From positions 868,001 through 932,000 of the forward strand of contig KQ964249.1 of the NCBI GenBank assembly GCA_001566295.1: DNA of 64,000 bases. The letters are read 5' to 3'. A program made the translations under genes and the position numbers. A model generated the notes under the pieces. It was not told where the DNA came from. It saw only the letters and a program-made list of their open reading frames with translations, and ran no database searches. The DNA is from Microdochium bolleyi. Lineage: Eukaryota > Ascomycota > Sordariomycetes > Xylariales > Microdochiaceae. Shown in pieces: positions 21,561 to 33,615 of the stretch; position 1 is the stretch's first letter, and each line of letters begins with the position of its first letter.

Positions 21561-23534
21561 TGGCTCGGCCGATGTTCGACACGCAAACCCTTTCCCACTC
21601 TACCCTTCTTTGATTCGGAATATCTTGTTGGAGTTTTTTTATTGTTTTTGTCATTATGAGTTGATGGTGGAAAAGAGATCTGAGAAGTTCTCCACTTCCA
21701 CGCTCTCAGCTCTGCGATCTACGCTTTTTCGGCTTTTTTTGTTGGTTTCCAGACTGGTTTAGTTCTCTGCAGAATATCAGTCGCTACTTTTTCCTCACTG
21801 CGTAAAAGATTCTGGAGTAACAGTCATGATACGAAAAGTGTATACTCAGCATACCTTCGGAAACTGAACCTGGTTCTTTGAAAAGTCCTCATCAGTGGCA
21901 CCCAACGGCCAGCCTGTCGTCTGAATTACTACCCTATATGCAGGGATCTCACAAAAATCTCACAAATTTCAGTTCACAGGGCGGAATTCCATTCAGCCTG
22001 ACTTGCGTGGTCCCAATTGTACGCGAGCCTACCAGCAACGTAAGCGGGTGGTGTTCCTCCAAATAGGCCCCAGCTTGGACGGAGAGCGCACGCTAAGGAG
22101 TTCGATGTCTTTGCTCTTAGACAAAGCCAAGCTGCCACTGGTACTTCCTTGTTTCATTGCTAACTCTCATCCATACTCTTCGACTTCTCTTTCAGTCCAA
22201 ACTCGGTCCCATATGTTTCGGTGTAAATTGGCCTGACGATAGCTGTATAGAAGTAAGATGTCACGACTCAGTTGTGGTAAGTGGAATTTTTGATGATCTG
22301 GGGACCTCAACCCCAGCATTGGGACACCACAACTTTTGGTCGCCTCAAATTGCTCGTCGTCGGACCACTCTGCATCATTTCGAGAGAGAATGGTGGACAG
22401 GCTCTTGACTTCATCTCAAGACAGTCCATGCTGTTGAGGACCAGGCAGGATCTGCGCACCCACAAGGTTCGAGTTTGGTCTTGCGGCCTTGCATAACTCG
22501 ACCGGCGTGGCTCAGGCCTGCTTCGGCGCCACAAGATCTCCGGAAGGCGAGCCGTGACAGGTCTTCATTGTCCACTGATCGATTGAAAATAGGCATTAGG
22601 TGCTGTGGAGTGTGTGCTTCTTTGGGTCTCGGGCGTCGGCTGCGGCTGCAGGTTTAGGTTCTCGTACGGCTCGGCTGCCTTGTTTTCAGTGGACGTGGAA
22701 TATGGACAGTCGTGGCAAGGCTCAGCTGAACTGGAAGATGATGTGGGAGTCTACAGAGCTCAAGAGTACCGTTGGGCTTTAGCGCATCGACACGCTCATC
22801 GTCGAAAACCCTACGACATTTAGTTGCAATGAAGACAAAGGAATGTATCTGACAGAATACCCTCTACACATACGAGGCCTCAACAGGAGCAAGGTTGATT
22901 CTCGCAAGTTCGTGGACCTACACAAGGGATGGGCAGCCCGTTACGCACGTTATGATGTCCTTTCTGTGAGAACGATGTTCACAGATAAACACGGGCACAG
23001 CCGCAAGATCACGCCCCTTCCGGCCCCTTCCCGGCAAGTTACACAACATCAGATTGCATGCGCATCCTGTTGGCTGCAGACACCCTGTTGTAAGACGCAC
23101 ATTGCTACGAAAGCCAAGTCAGAGCCTCACCTTGTTAGAGAGACTCTCGACAGTCGACAAACGTGGCGAGGCAGAAAATGAATGAATAACCACCGTGAGA
23201 GTGGAGGCCCGGCTGATGCAGAAGAAGAAACAAGCTTAGCAACACCATACTCGTCCGCAAGGACAAGCATAGCTCATGGGGAGGCTCAATCGCGGTGATC
23301 AACCGTTGGCAGCGCCAAAGGACTCAACAGTAGCACGGATCTACGCGTAGCATTCGTGGACCAGCTACCCAGTATGCAGGCGGGATGGGGGGCGATGGAA
23401 GGTTTGGGGCAGCCAAGGAAACTTGTGCAAGCAAGCAAGATCAGAGTCCGTTTTGGTAGCTTTCTTGTATATGCCACTGTGATTTGTAAGACTCCTGGCA
23501 GCTTTGAAAGGTTCCGAGCAGCCCTTGAATTTTT
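21561..23534. other. convergent intergenic region
   Basis: About 2 kb between the 3' ends of two genes. It has T-rich stretches just after the (GTC)8 run. Short frames occur, but none has recognisable motifs or supporting splice sites. Confidence 0.4.
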
Positions 23535-24888
23535 TCACTCAGGCACGCCAGGTTCGGAAGCCGGTGACCGCAACTTCAGTGGCACGGCCGGCGTCGTCTC
23601 CGTTGCCCTTCCCACGACATAATCATGACGAGCCCATTGCCCAAAAAGGTCAAAGTGTGGATCGATATACAAGTAAGTCAAACATGGATAGGGCTCCCTT
23701 GCCAGTGGTTTCGCCACATGTCGAAATATCACGGGTCTGCTACCACTTCTCCACAGACCGTCCTGGTCATCATGCTGGTCGCCACTGGCGACATCGCCGT
23801 AGCTCTCATCGATGACATACATCTGCGTCTCGGCGTCGAGGGGTGAGCTCTGCGAGAACATGTTTGCGATTCGTCGCGCCTTTAGGAGCGGCAGGTCTGG
23901 CGATGGGCAAAAGTCCATGGCAGCAGGCAATGTCGGCCAGACAGGGGCCTGTGCACGGAAGGCAGTGACCAGGTCGTCAAGGTCTCGTGCGACGCGCTCG
24001 CCGCGCTGGGTGATCAGTTCCATGCCCGTGGCGTTGTACACGTCCACGTACTTGAGCTGCTGAAAGTCGAGATAGCTATACATCTGTTCTGCCTTCATGC
24101 GTGGCCTGATGCTGGTTCGCGTCTCGGCCGCGGGCTTGGTGTGATCGGCCATGTGATCCCCATGACGCGTCTCGCCGCGCTCTTTGTGACAGCAGCGCGA
24201 CCACAGGTCTCTGATGTCGGCGATGAGCGGGAATATCTCGGCGTCCGTGGTCCACGAGCGCTGCTTGCGCAGTCTGCTGCTGACGCTGACGAGAGAATCC
24301 ATGTTGTCGTATATGGCGAGCTCTTCGATGATTCCGCTCCGTTCGACAATCATGTCGCCTTTGCCGTGTTTCCGAGTGGCGTCTGTATCTGCGCTCGCGC
24401 GGAATGGCTCGAGTTGAATCTCAAGGATTGCTCGGACTTCTTTGAGCTCATGTATTACTTTCTGCGGGGTGTCGTGATTAGCGTGAAAGTGTCAGTCTCG
24501 AGACATCACAGTCATCGACTGGACAGCTGTGGCGCCCAGTGCACATTCTGTGGCTGTTTGCCTCCTGTCACAAGTAAATCTGTAACGTTTGACTCACCCT
24601 GTCGGGAAAGTACAGCCGCTCGCACTCCCAGTGGTCCGCGAGCGGGCTCGTGTCGGGATGGCGCAGGTTCTGCCGGCAGTCTGCATAGTCCGCGAGGTCC
24701 TGTTCGGCTTCCTGGACAACATAGCCTAGATAGACACTCATTGGGGTGTTGTAGACCTTGGCGGGCCACGGGTTGGTCAGGCCTGCGCGGGCCACGCCAT
24801 GGTCATGATGGTTGGGGATAGCGCCGAGGAGGATGAGGAAGCCAGTGGCGAGGAGGCCGAGTTGCGACGGGAGGAGATGGAATTTCAT
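23535..24888 (-). CDS. hypothetical secreted or membrane-anchored protein
   Basis: Unrecognised protein of about 405 residues. Exon 1 is 24598..24888 and exon 2 is 23535..24461, with a 136-bp phase-0 intron (donor GTGAGT, acceptor CCGCAG). The N-terminus is a strong hydrophobic segment (LGLLATGFLILLGAI) after MKFHLLPSQ, either a signal peptide or an anchor. The rest is mixed polar, with few cysteines, which occur singly: ADCRQNLRH, WECERLYFP, RCCHKERGE. A helical region KVIHELKEVRAILEIQLEPF begins exon 2. The distal part of exon 2, after about 23700, is less protein-like, so a further intron or an earlier stop cannot be excluded. No catalytic motif is visible. Confidence 0.55.
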
Positions 24889-25676
24889 GATAGTAGGCGC
24901 TGGTGAGACTGCTTGACGATGATGAGAATCGCTCTCGGCCGAGTCGCGGCGGAAGCGGTGAGTTTGTCAAGCGTGAGCATCCGGATCGGAGGTCAGCCTG
25001 CCCGCTGGCGACTCCCAAGTGAGCCGCAGGAGGTCATCCAGGCAGCAGCCCGGGAGGAGTCTGCGGTTGAGTCACAGGTGTAGTGAGCAACATGACGAGA
25101 AAGAAAACGAAGGAAAAAGTGTCCTTTCGCTGGCTATACGATGCAGCATCGTCGGTCGATGGGTCCAGCAGCACTGGTCGTCTGGATAGAGTTAGGCGCC
25201 CTCGTGTCGCGCCCTTGGCAGGAACAGGGCAGGAGCAGGGCAGGAGCCACCTGCAGCCCCTGGATGACAAAGCCGCCCCAGTGTGGCCTGCCGTGGTGTG
25301 GTGTGGATCGCAGGCAATTCACACCATCACCTCGCATGCCCGGTCCGGGCCTCGGCGTCTCGGCCGTGAGGCCCAGCACTACGGTCGACGCGCTCACCGC
25401 GACGACATAGATGCCGGTGCAGATAAGCTTCCCACAGCGGAACACGCGCCCGCACCCGCTTCCGCGCCGTGGCCCCAAGAGCGTGTGGGGGCCGCGCCAT
25501 TGTGTGGCAACGTCATAGACTGTGCGGACAGCCTCTGCGGCTCTGCCGGACGACTCAGACCCCTGCGTGATGCGCGCCTTGCGTGCCAACAACGTCATGC
25601 TGCTCCGGGCGCTGGGTCGCCGAGTCGCAAAAGTCAATTCTTCCTGCCGTGGTCAAAAGTCTGTTTGCAGAACCAC
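24889..25676. other. divergent intergenic region
   Basis: About 0.8 kb between divergent genes. It contains both promoters and no supported gene. Confidence 0.4.
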
Positions 25677-25684
25677 TATATAAA
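25677..25684 (+). promoter_or_regulatory. TATA box TATATAAA
   Basis: A consensus TATA box 118 bp upstream of the alcohol dehydrogenase start codon, in a stretch otherwise not AT-rich. TATA promoters of this kind are typical of inducible metabolic genes. Confidence 0.6.
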
Positions 25685-25794
25685 CCTAGCGTGCTCAGCC
25701 GCCAAGTGCCGAGACTACAGAAGCCAGAAGACGCACATGACATTATAACACACATTATACGCCATCAGTCTCTACACTTCAGAAATCAGCCAAA

Positions 25795-26974
25795 ATGGTC
25801 ACCTTCACAGTGTTCAAGGGCCACGAGTCCGGCAAGGTCAAGAAGTCGACTATCTCCAAGCCCGACGAGCTCGAGGGCGACCAGGTCCGCCTCAGGGTCA
25901 CAGCGTCTGGCCTCTGTGGTACTGGTATGTTTGTCCTCATGTAGCTCGTGGTCGCCTATAGGTCTATTCCTTTTCGCAGTTGTAGAAATTCAAGTCTGAC
26001 CTCTCCTTTCCGTTGTCCATCACAGACCTCCACTACGTAAGTCACTCTTGCCCACGCCACTGCCGCGTGTGATTATAACCAATTCCGGTTGCATACCTTA
26101 CTAAGATCACCACCAGAAAACCAAAGATATGGCCCTTGGCCATGAAGGAGTCGGCATAGTCGAGGCCGTTGGTCCCAAATGCACCCGCCTCTCTGTCGGG
26201 CAGAGAGTCGGCTGGGGATACGAGCACGATTGCTGCGGGCACTGCCAGCCCTGCCTCCGGGGCTCCGAGACATACTGCCCCGAGCGGGCCATGTACGGTT
26301 ACGCGGACCTCGACCAGGGCAGCTTCGCCTCGCACGCCATCTGGCGTGAGGCCTTCCTCTTCGAGATCCCCGAGGGCCTATCGGACGAGGATGCGGCACC
26401 TTTGCAGTGCGGCGGCGCGACCGTCTTCAACGCCCTGCGCGCGTACAACGCGCAGCCCACCGAGACGGTCGGCGTCATGGGCGTCGGCGGGCTCGGCCAC
26501 CTGGCCATCGAGTTCGCCGCCAAGATGGGCTGCCGCGTCGTCGTCCTGTCCGGCACCGAGAGCAAGAAGGACGAGGCCATGAAGCTCGGCGCCTCCGAGT
26601 TCGTCGCGACCAATGGCAAGAAGGAGCTGAAGGTCTCCCGGCCGCTCGACCGCCTGCTGGTCACGACGTCCGCGCAGCCCGACTGGGAGCAGATCATGCC
26701 CATCATGGCCCCCGGCGCGTGCATCCACCCGCTGTCGATCGCGGAGGGCAACTTTGAGATCCCGTACATGCCGCTCCTACTCAACGGGCTGACGGTGCAG
26801 GGCTCTGTTGTCGCGCCGAGGCACATCCACAAGGACATGCTCGAGTTCGCGGCGCTGCACCAGATCAAGCCCGTGGTCGAGACATTCCCGATGACAGAGG
26901 AGGGCGTGGCTGAGGCGATTGAGAAGTTGGAGAACGGCAATGTGCACTTCAGGGCTGTGCTCATCCCCCAGTGA
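25795..26974 (+). CDS. zinc-dependent alcohol dehydrogenase (MDR superfamily, cinnamyl-type)
   Basis: Cytosolic NAD(P)H-dependent medium-chain alcohol dehydrogenase that interconverts alcohols and aldehydes. Exons are 25795..25924, 26026..26036 and 26117..26974, encoding 332 residues. The middle exon is only 11 nt and completes the DLHY of SGLCGTDLHY; both flanking introns have good signals and the phases close exactly. Catalytic-zinc ligands are Cys41 and the His-Glu pair of LGHEGVGIVE. The structural zinc lobe is DCCGHCQPCLRGSETYC. The Rossmann motif is GVGGLGHLAIEFAAK. No acidic residue sits where NAD-specific enzymes have it (VVVLSGTESKK has Ser/Thr), which suggests NADPH use as in Adh6-like enzymes. 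A TATA box lies 118 bp upstream. Confidence 0.9.
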
Positions 26975-27954
26975 AGGACTCACGACGAGATGAGAGGAGG
27001 TCTATGACGATTTTTACAATAACGTGGGCAAAGAATAGTTCGTTGGCGTTTTGGGGTAATGCAACATCGCTTGTGTTAATGGTTTGCAAAATCTGTGCAT
27101 GGATTCTGTATGCGTGAAAGTAAGAAACTCGGCTCATCTCGTGGCCTGAAAGTGTGAGTAGGCGAACGCTGTGTGGAATCTCTAGGCACATGTACATCTC
27201 ATCTATAGGGCTTGATGTATAAGGGCTTCGATCTTGCCTGGCTATATTTTCTTTTCGGCGAACAGCCACGCCATCCATGGAGCATACGTGAGACCGTTAT
27301 AACCCCCTGACCCGCACTACTATAATGCATGGTCTACACGGGTCCTGCGCTGTGGCGAGTGGTGGCCGACTCGCTATTTGTCCTCATGTGTTTATGTTTG
27401 CCTACCGGTACCAATAATTGCCTTCTCTTGCACATCAGTGTGCACATTGTCGGCTTCACTCCCCCCCGGAAGCTTTTGTCGTGTGGATGTACAGCTTATG
27501 GAAATTTCTGGACCTTATCAGTCGTCCGATGCAACGAGGTTTGTCGGATTTCTCCTGTGGGCGGGCTCGACTTGGCCTGGGATTCCTGTTGGTGAAGATA
27601 ATTTGTTGGTTACATTGTAGGAATCCAGAGCGGCGTCCGGGTATGCTCGTTTTGGTGTACATGGCCACTCACTCATGGCTCCTCAACGTCGTCTTGCGCG
27701 GCGGGCGACGTCAAGCTGTCGCGCTTGCCCAGACGGTGCCTCGTTATAGCCAAGCACGTGACCTTCAGCTCCTCCTTGCCCACAACCACGCCTGCTATAC
27801 TGCTTGTTTGCTTGCCTTCTGGAACTACCCTTCCTGCGCTCGACTATACCCGCAGTATCATGTGCCATAGCTACATTCGAGACTGCTCTGCTTGCAAAGT
27901 AGTGCGCTTGGAGGGTTTGTCGTTCGCTCGCTGAAGCACTCTGGACATCAGGCG
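26975..27954. other. intergenic region
   Basis: About 1 kb of 3' flank of the dehydrogenase gene running into the 3' end of a tentative minus-strand gene. I see no other coding exon. Confidence 0.35.
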
Positions 27955-28870
27955 CTAGGGAATCTGCCGCTCAGAGTTCCCAGTCTTCTGCATGGTTCTG
28001 TTCGCGGTCGGTGCTGGCCTGCGAGTACGGCAGCACTGGCACTCTACAATGGGCTGTTCCCCAGTCCAGGCTCCTCCCCGCCTTCGTGTGGCTGTCTGGA
28101 CCTCGGACTCGCTGGTGTGGGCTTTAGGAGACTTGACCGAGGATTCTGTCTGTAGCGTCTCATAGGGCTTGAGGCCTCGTGCGGAGCCCAAACACATCGC
28201 TGTCTTGGGTATTTGGTCGACTCGCCTCAGGGTTCCTGTTGCAAACCATGTCTGTTAGCTGTTATCCCAGTCAATGGCGACGGTCTGAGATCATGGTCGG
28301 TGCTTCACACTACCTCAGGCTTGTCCCCAGTCGCTTGTAGAGCTTTCGGGTTTGGATCTGTCCCATTATCGTAGCCGACAGACAAAATTCGGATCATCCT
28401 ATGACTCGCTGTTATGTTTGCTTGAGCAACTCCACGTCCCGCTCGTGAGCACTTCTGATCCTGGAGATCGGTATTGGCCACCTATGTAGGTGGCAAGAAG
28501 GGAGGGGACACGCACGTTTTCGTGACTGAAATCGATTCTCACTCACATTCCTGGACTTTTGTGCAGATTCCTGCTCGCAGCGTTGGTATATAGCATTTAC
28601 TTCTCCCGAAAAGACCTGTTGTCCTGCTTGGTTGGGCTCGGCTTGATTCCTGTTATTTAAAAACCATGTTAGCTTCTTTCAAGTGGTACACTGGCACCAG
28701 AATCATGATTCTTACGTCGTAGTTTCCCTAGTATCCGCACAAAGGGTGACGAGCACGGCGAAGAGCCAGAGCCCTCAAGGCCGCTGGGGCAAGATGAAGT
28801 GGAACAGCTCGTGGTGCTGCCAATTGTAAAGCGCTTTTCTGTTTCTCGTCTCCTGCCTTTGGTCTTTCAT
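27955..28870 (-). CDS. tentative multi-exon gene, hydrophobic N-terminus, product unknown
   Basis: I assembled this from splice signals. Exons read 28716..28774 (hydrophobic run LWLFAVLVTLCADT), 28547..28649 (GQQVFSGEVNAIYQRCEQE), 28314..28460 (GYDNGTDPNPKALQ) and 27955..28251 (TWFATGTLRRVDQIPKTA, later CQCCRTRRPAP, then stop). The three introns are 66, 86 and 62 bp. Two have GCTAAC just before the acceptor, and all phases agree. The start is unresolved. The same frame continues upstream to an ATG at 28870 but is broken by one TGA at 28775..28777. Either an upstream exon is missing or the gene carries a nonsense change. Alternative frames exist in the third exon, so this model is a hypothesis. 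If it is real, the hydrophobic N-terminus suggests a secreted protein. Confidence 0.3.
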
Positions 28871-31800
28871 CTTGTTCTTTTGCTCCTAACTGTTAGGCCT
28901 TCTTCTGGCGGCCTTGGTGTCGCGAGCAAGTGCCTTTGCTTGATGTGGGGAACGAGCAATGTCATTGTTCTTGACGGAGCAGTAGTGGTCGTGCGGGCTT
29001 GCTGTCATGGAAGCACCGTCAGCCGCGCCAACGCTCCGACTCAATTGACGGGGAGCGAGACTGTTCTCACAGGGACTGTGCGGATATCGGCAGCTGTACC
29101 GAGTCGTAAATGGCGTGGGCTCGAATGCCTCTGGCTTGCCTGAGCCGTCGCCTTGCAGCGATGAATGCAACGCCAGGTGAGCTGAAATACTGTGTCGATT
29201 CTGTCACCTATGACTATGACTGAATAGTCCCAGGAGCACTCCAGTCGTGTCTCCAAGCGAGCCTCGTCTACTCGCTCGCGCACTAGCTGAGAAACGCTGA
29301 TGTGTGAGTCAAGGAGAAGGATGAGCAGAAGCCTGGGATCCCGGGTGTGCGCTGGGGAGGCGGCACGCGTAGTGCAAGAAAACCCTAGCCTTCCGTCTGC
29401 TGCTCTCAAACAGCTCCGGCGAAAACATGAACTAACACAATAAGGTGATGAAGCTGAGGGGCAGGCGAGATGCGAGAATGGCGCGCTGTTGCTTGTGTGC
29501 TGGAGAAGATGTCTTTGGCTGGACAAGTTGAGCACTTGGATTTCGACACGGCCCCGGTCAGCACGCACCCAACAAACACCGGCCATTCCACCATTGCCAC
29601 AACACCAAACACTTCTCATGGCTGCATAATTCTGCAGCCACCCGTCTAGGACAAAAGCTTTCTAGGACAGTCCAGCTCAAGTCTTACTTCGGCCTCTGCA
29701 ACACCTGATTCCCTCTGCAAACACTGTGAAAGCGCAGGTGAGTGCGAGATCTCTCATCCCTGGTCTCCGCGTGTTCCTCTCCCGCTGAACATGACACAGC
29801 CTCACTTCTCACCACACTCGACTCGATCTCGAGCAAGATGACACATGGGCGGAACTTTCTCGTCAAGGCCTCGACGACCATGTCCGAGGTGCCTCACGTC
29901 AAGAACCGACACCGTTTCACCGACAAAATCACAAAGATGATTCGAAACGTGATTATCGCTTTTGGCAAGTCGGGACAGTGAAAGATGAGGGCAAGGAAGC
30001 GGGAGATTCGTCGTCTTGTACACGTTGGCCGTCGAACTTGAACATTGGACAACGAGGAGCCTGCGGATGTCTCGACCTCAGGTCACGATTCACTCATCTT
30101 TGTGGACTCTAGACCCCAAGCCGTACTAATTTTCCCGTTTCAAATCGGCAGACACTCAGGATCAAGATCTGTGCAAGCTGCGGCAAGTCGCATCGCATTG
30201 TTATGCAATTCACAGGAGGGAGGTTCTAGTTTCTCATCATGTAGCGTAGTCTGACCCATTCCCAAGACTATTTCACCATCACGACAAGCTGCTGTAGCCC
30301 ATCGATGCCATTCCCACCACTCGACGACTGACAACCACAGTGACGGCTCCCAGAATCGGCCATTAAATTAGCTGGAGGAGGCCTGGTCTTCTATAGATCA
30401 CCGATCAGGATCCTTCGGGGCTACCAAACCTATTTGGGATGACAGTCGTCCGTTGCCACTCACGAGTTCTTTGATATCTCGAGCCCCACGCCTCCGGGTC
30501 CGTAGCAACGACCAATGAACGGTTTTCTTCCAAGGCACCGCACACATGCGTATCTGATGTCGGTCCCGAGACTGCTGCATTCTGAACGAGTGGATCTCGG
30601 GCTGTTTGCACTGTGAGCAGGGGAGTGATCGTGCAGCTTTTCCCCAGATCGTCTTTACAACGGCCAGGACGAACGGGGTCTGGTCTGGAACAGAAGGCCT
30701 TGAGGCTGCTACTTGGACATTCCATATGCTTGTTCTTCTAGATGGCGTGGCATCGAGAATTTGAAGCACTTCTCAGGTTAGCTTCTGTGTGAGACATGTT
30801 TGTGCGCAGTTCGGCGTCCATCAACATATACCAGTGCATGATCTTGAGCAGGTGCCAGAAGAAATGGTGTGTTCAAGTCCGCATTTCCGATCGAGACACA
30901 GCATGTTTTCATTCGGGAGCTTCATTCCTGTATCTTCTCTTACATTGTGAGAGTGGAGGGCTGGCATATGTCTCAACATCAGGCCTCCTAGTTAGTGGTG
31001 ACTGGACGATACTGCATACAATGACGACGAGGACATGCCTGGTCTCACAAGCATTTGGATAACTTTACCCAACATATCCGAGACATCGTTCTTCTCCAGA
31101 GGAGCATCTTCAACGCTGGGCCTCTACAGCTCGCAGCGATCTCCGTGTCTCCCCGTGCTAAACAGCAGCGATAAGTGTTCCTTCATCATCAAAATGCTCA
31201 TGCAGACCAAAGTCTATGCCTGCTCAAGCCCATCAGGTAGCCAGAGAGCCTGCTGAGGGGGCTGGGACCGAACCGACTCCCACACTGTGCCCTGGCCCGC
31301 CGCATGTCCTCCAGACACGCCCCTCTCGAGTGATCCCCTCCTCGTCCGTCACGATGCCACGGCAACCAGACGCCCTGGTTGGCCGCCCGCGCTCTTCTCG
31401 GCGCTGTTGGCAGATTCTAATGCTGCAAGATGATCCTGCAAGATCACTCCCGCCCGCAGCCCGCATACAAAAAAGTGTTTTGCCCCCGCCGCGATCCCCT
31501 CCTCCCTCCTTCTTCTTCACACACTACCACCCACTTTGGATCCTGGTATTCTTTCCACAGACGACATCCTTCACTCCCCTTCTGGCAAATACAAGGCTCT
31601 GACAGTCATCGTACTTACAACATCGTTTACTTCTCCATTTTGCCACACCAGGCCACGGTAAGCGTTCATCCCGGCGTCGAGGGACGCGTCGCTGACCTTT
31701 TCCTTGACAACAACGCAGGCTCTCTGCCCGATCTCATTGCCACCGTCGCAAGCAAGATCTCTGCACACACGTACAGAATCACAGGAGACTACACGGAGCA

Positions 31801-32340
31801 GTACTATCGTACCCGCCTGCTCGTCGCCTCAACAGACAGATATCATCATTCACATAGTCACACCTCTTCTCGACACTCGCGAGTAAGTTTTTTTTTATAA
31901 GGGCTCAGAGACTTCCCCTTCTTCCCCAGAGCTCTCTCTCGTCTCCCACAGCCAAAAACTCCGAGTTTCTTCCCTGCTGGCGTACAGACCACCATATTTG
32001 CCCACCACATTTCCATAACCACTGCACATCGTCTCACCACAACGATCTCCCCTACCAAGAGTCCCCATCGCCTCGCACTGCGATACAACCTACTGCACTA
32101 AATTCTCCTGGCCTCCCGCATCATTTTCTGGACCTCACATTCTTCTCACGTCGCTGGAAAGTGATTGAGAAAAATCCCCATCTTTACCCCTCCTTTGTGA
32201 CGTGTGCGGACTTCGACGCGCACATCGTGAGATGTTGCCAACACTTCAACTCCCTCCGTGCCCCGCACAACCCGACTGAGCATCACTTCACCCAACCTTC
32301 CTTGACACGCTCTGACCTTGCTGTAGCCCAAGCAGCCACA
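28871..32340. other. gene-poor region
   Basis: About 3.5 kb. A short plus-strand frame at 29742..29981 (ending HRFTDKITKMIRNVIIAFG) and minus-strand frames around 29041..29619 are open but unrecognised. From about 31.4 to 32.3 kb the plus strand is pyrimidine-rich with CTTCC/CACC tracts. That suits the promoter and long 5' UTR of the gene starting at 32341, possibly with a UTR intron. Confidence 0.35.
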
Positions 32341-33615
32341 ATGCCCATCCCTACCTCTGGCGCTCCAAAGCAGGCTGGTCCTGGCCAGGCCACCCCAGCT
32401 CAGCAGGCCGACACCGAGCAGACCACTGCCCAAACCAGCGGTGCCATCCATGCCCATGCTATCACCAAGACCTCGATCATGATTGCCTACTTCGAGGACG
32501 TCGCAAAGAAGCTCGGCGTCTTCCACCTCCCTCAGCACACCCGCCTCAGCATGTGCATGCGCTACCTCGACAAGGCCTCTCTGGAGTGCAAGGTCCTCTT
32601 GCTCATGGCCGACCCCGAGGCCAAGGTCAAGGTCCCTACTGCCGACGGAGGCTTCAACACGTTCGACAACGTCCCGGCCTACATGACCAGCCTCATCGGT
32701 GCTGATGGTGTCATCCACATCCCCGACATGATCAATGCCGTCAAGATCGAGCCTTCTGGTAAGTATTCTGGTCTCACCCCTTCCCTCCCAATGTGTTGCT
32801 CCTCGCAACAGATCATTCGTCTTTCCCACCTCCCTTACCGTAAGTATAGCCGCAAGCTCGACTGACAATTCAATCATGCAGCTGCTGCCGAGGATGAGAT
32901 CAACGCCGCCCTCGAGCAGCTCGAGACCGAGAAGTGTCAACCCGAGGCTGCCCAGCCTGCCAGCGCCACCAACCCTGCCGTTGTCCTCGTTGTAAGTCTT
33001 GATGCCTGGGCATATAAGCTATCCTGTCCAAATCAGATTTGTGTGACTGACTCGGTGGACTATAGGACCAGAGCGCCGAGGCTGTCGACGGCATGGCGCT
33101 TGGAGGTGACGCTGCAATTCTAGACTACATGCAATTCATTGCCATCAATGGCAAGCAGTTTCCTCACGTGTACATCCCTCGTATCGTGAAGGTCAACACC
33201 ACGTAAGTTCCTGTTTCCATTGTTTTCATTCTGCACACACTAGTATTTTCAAAGACCGCCGAGCACTAACCACCCTCTGCTCTGCGCCATCCACAGCAAT
33301 CTTCGCGCTCTCACCATCGACGGTGCCGTGCTCTTGGTCCACGACCACGTGGTGAAGACCTACTGTCCCAACCTCTTCGAGGGCAGCATCGTTGATGATA
33401 TGCGCCGTGACTATGACGCACTGACCGTGGCCACCATGCTCATGGCCTTCTATCATGACGGCGAGAAGACCCTCTGGGCCCAAGCTGCTCTTGGTGTCAA
33501 CAAGAACCGCCTCCGTCACCTCTTTGGACTCTGGATCGCCCTGCATCCGTTCGTCAGTGACTTCCTCAAGGACAGCGTCTGGGACACCCTCGACGAGTGC
33601 GTCTTCAGCACTTAG
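32341..33615 (+). CDS. conserved-looking hypothetical protein, four exons
   Basis: I do not recognise a named family. Exons are 32341..32758, 32882..32991, 33066..33202 and 33297..33615, which splice in phase to 327 residues. The start at 32341 has a good context (CCACAATG). An earlier in-frame Met would add a UTR-like stretch. The N-terminal 40 residues are Ala/Pro/Gln/Thr-rich. Then come HAHAITKTSIMIAYFEDVAK and LSMCMRYLDKASLECKVLLL, an acidic linker (EDEINAALEQLE), and a C-terminal half rich in aromatic and hydrophobic residues (MLMAFYHDGEKTLWAQAAL, LFGLWIALHPFVSDFLKD). No signal peptide is present. Strong codon bias towards C-ending codons in all exons suggests good expression. Confidence 0.72.

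Noticed and set aside
28457..28475. Alternative frame in the third exon of the tentative gene (RSAHERDVELLKQT)
   Set aside because: It looks protein-like but ends at a stop within 50 bases and has no phase-compatible donor. The other frame continues to a donor that matches the next exon.
29041..29619. Minus-strand open frame of 192 codons
   Set aside because: Parts look protein-like (RERVDEARLETRLE), but I could not connect it by splice sites to anything and no motif is visible.
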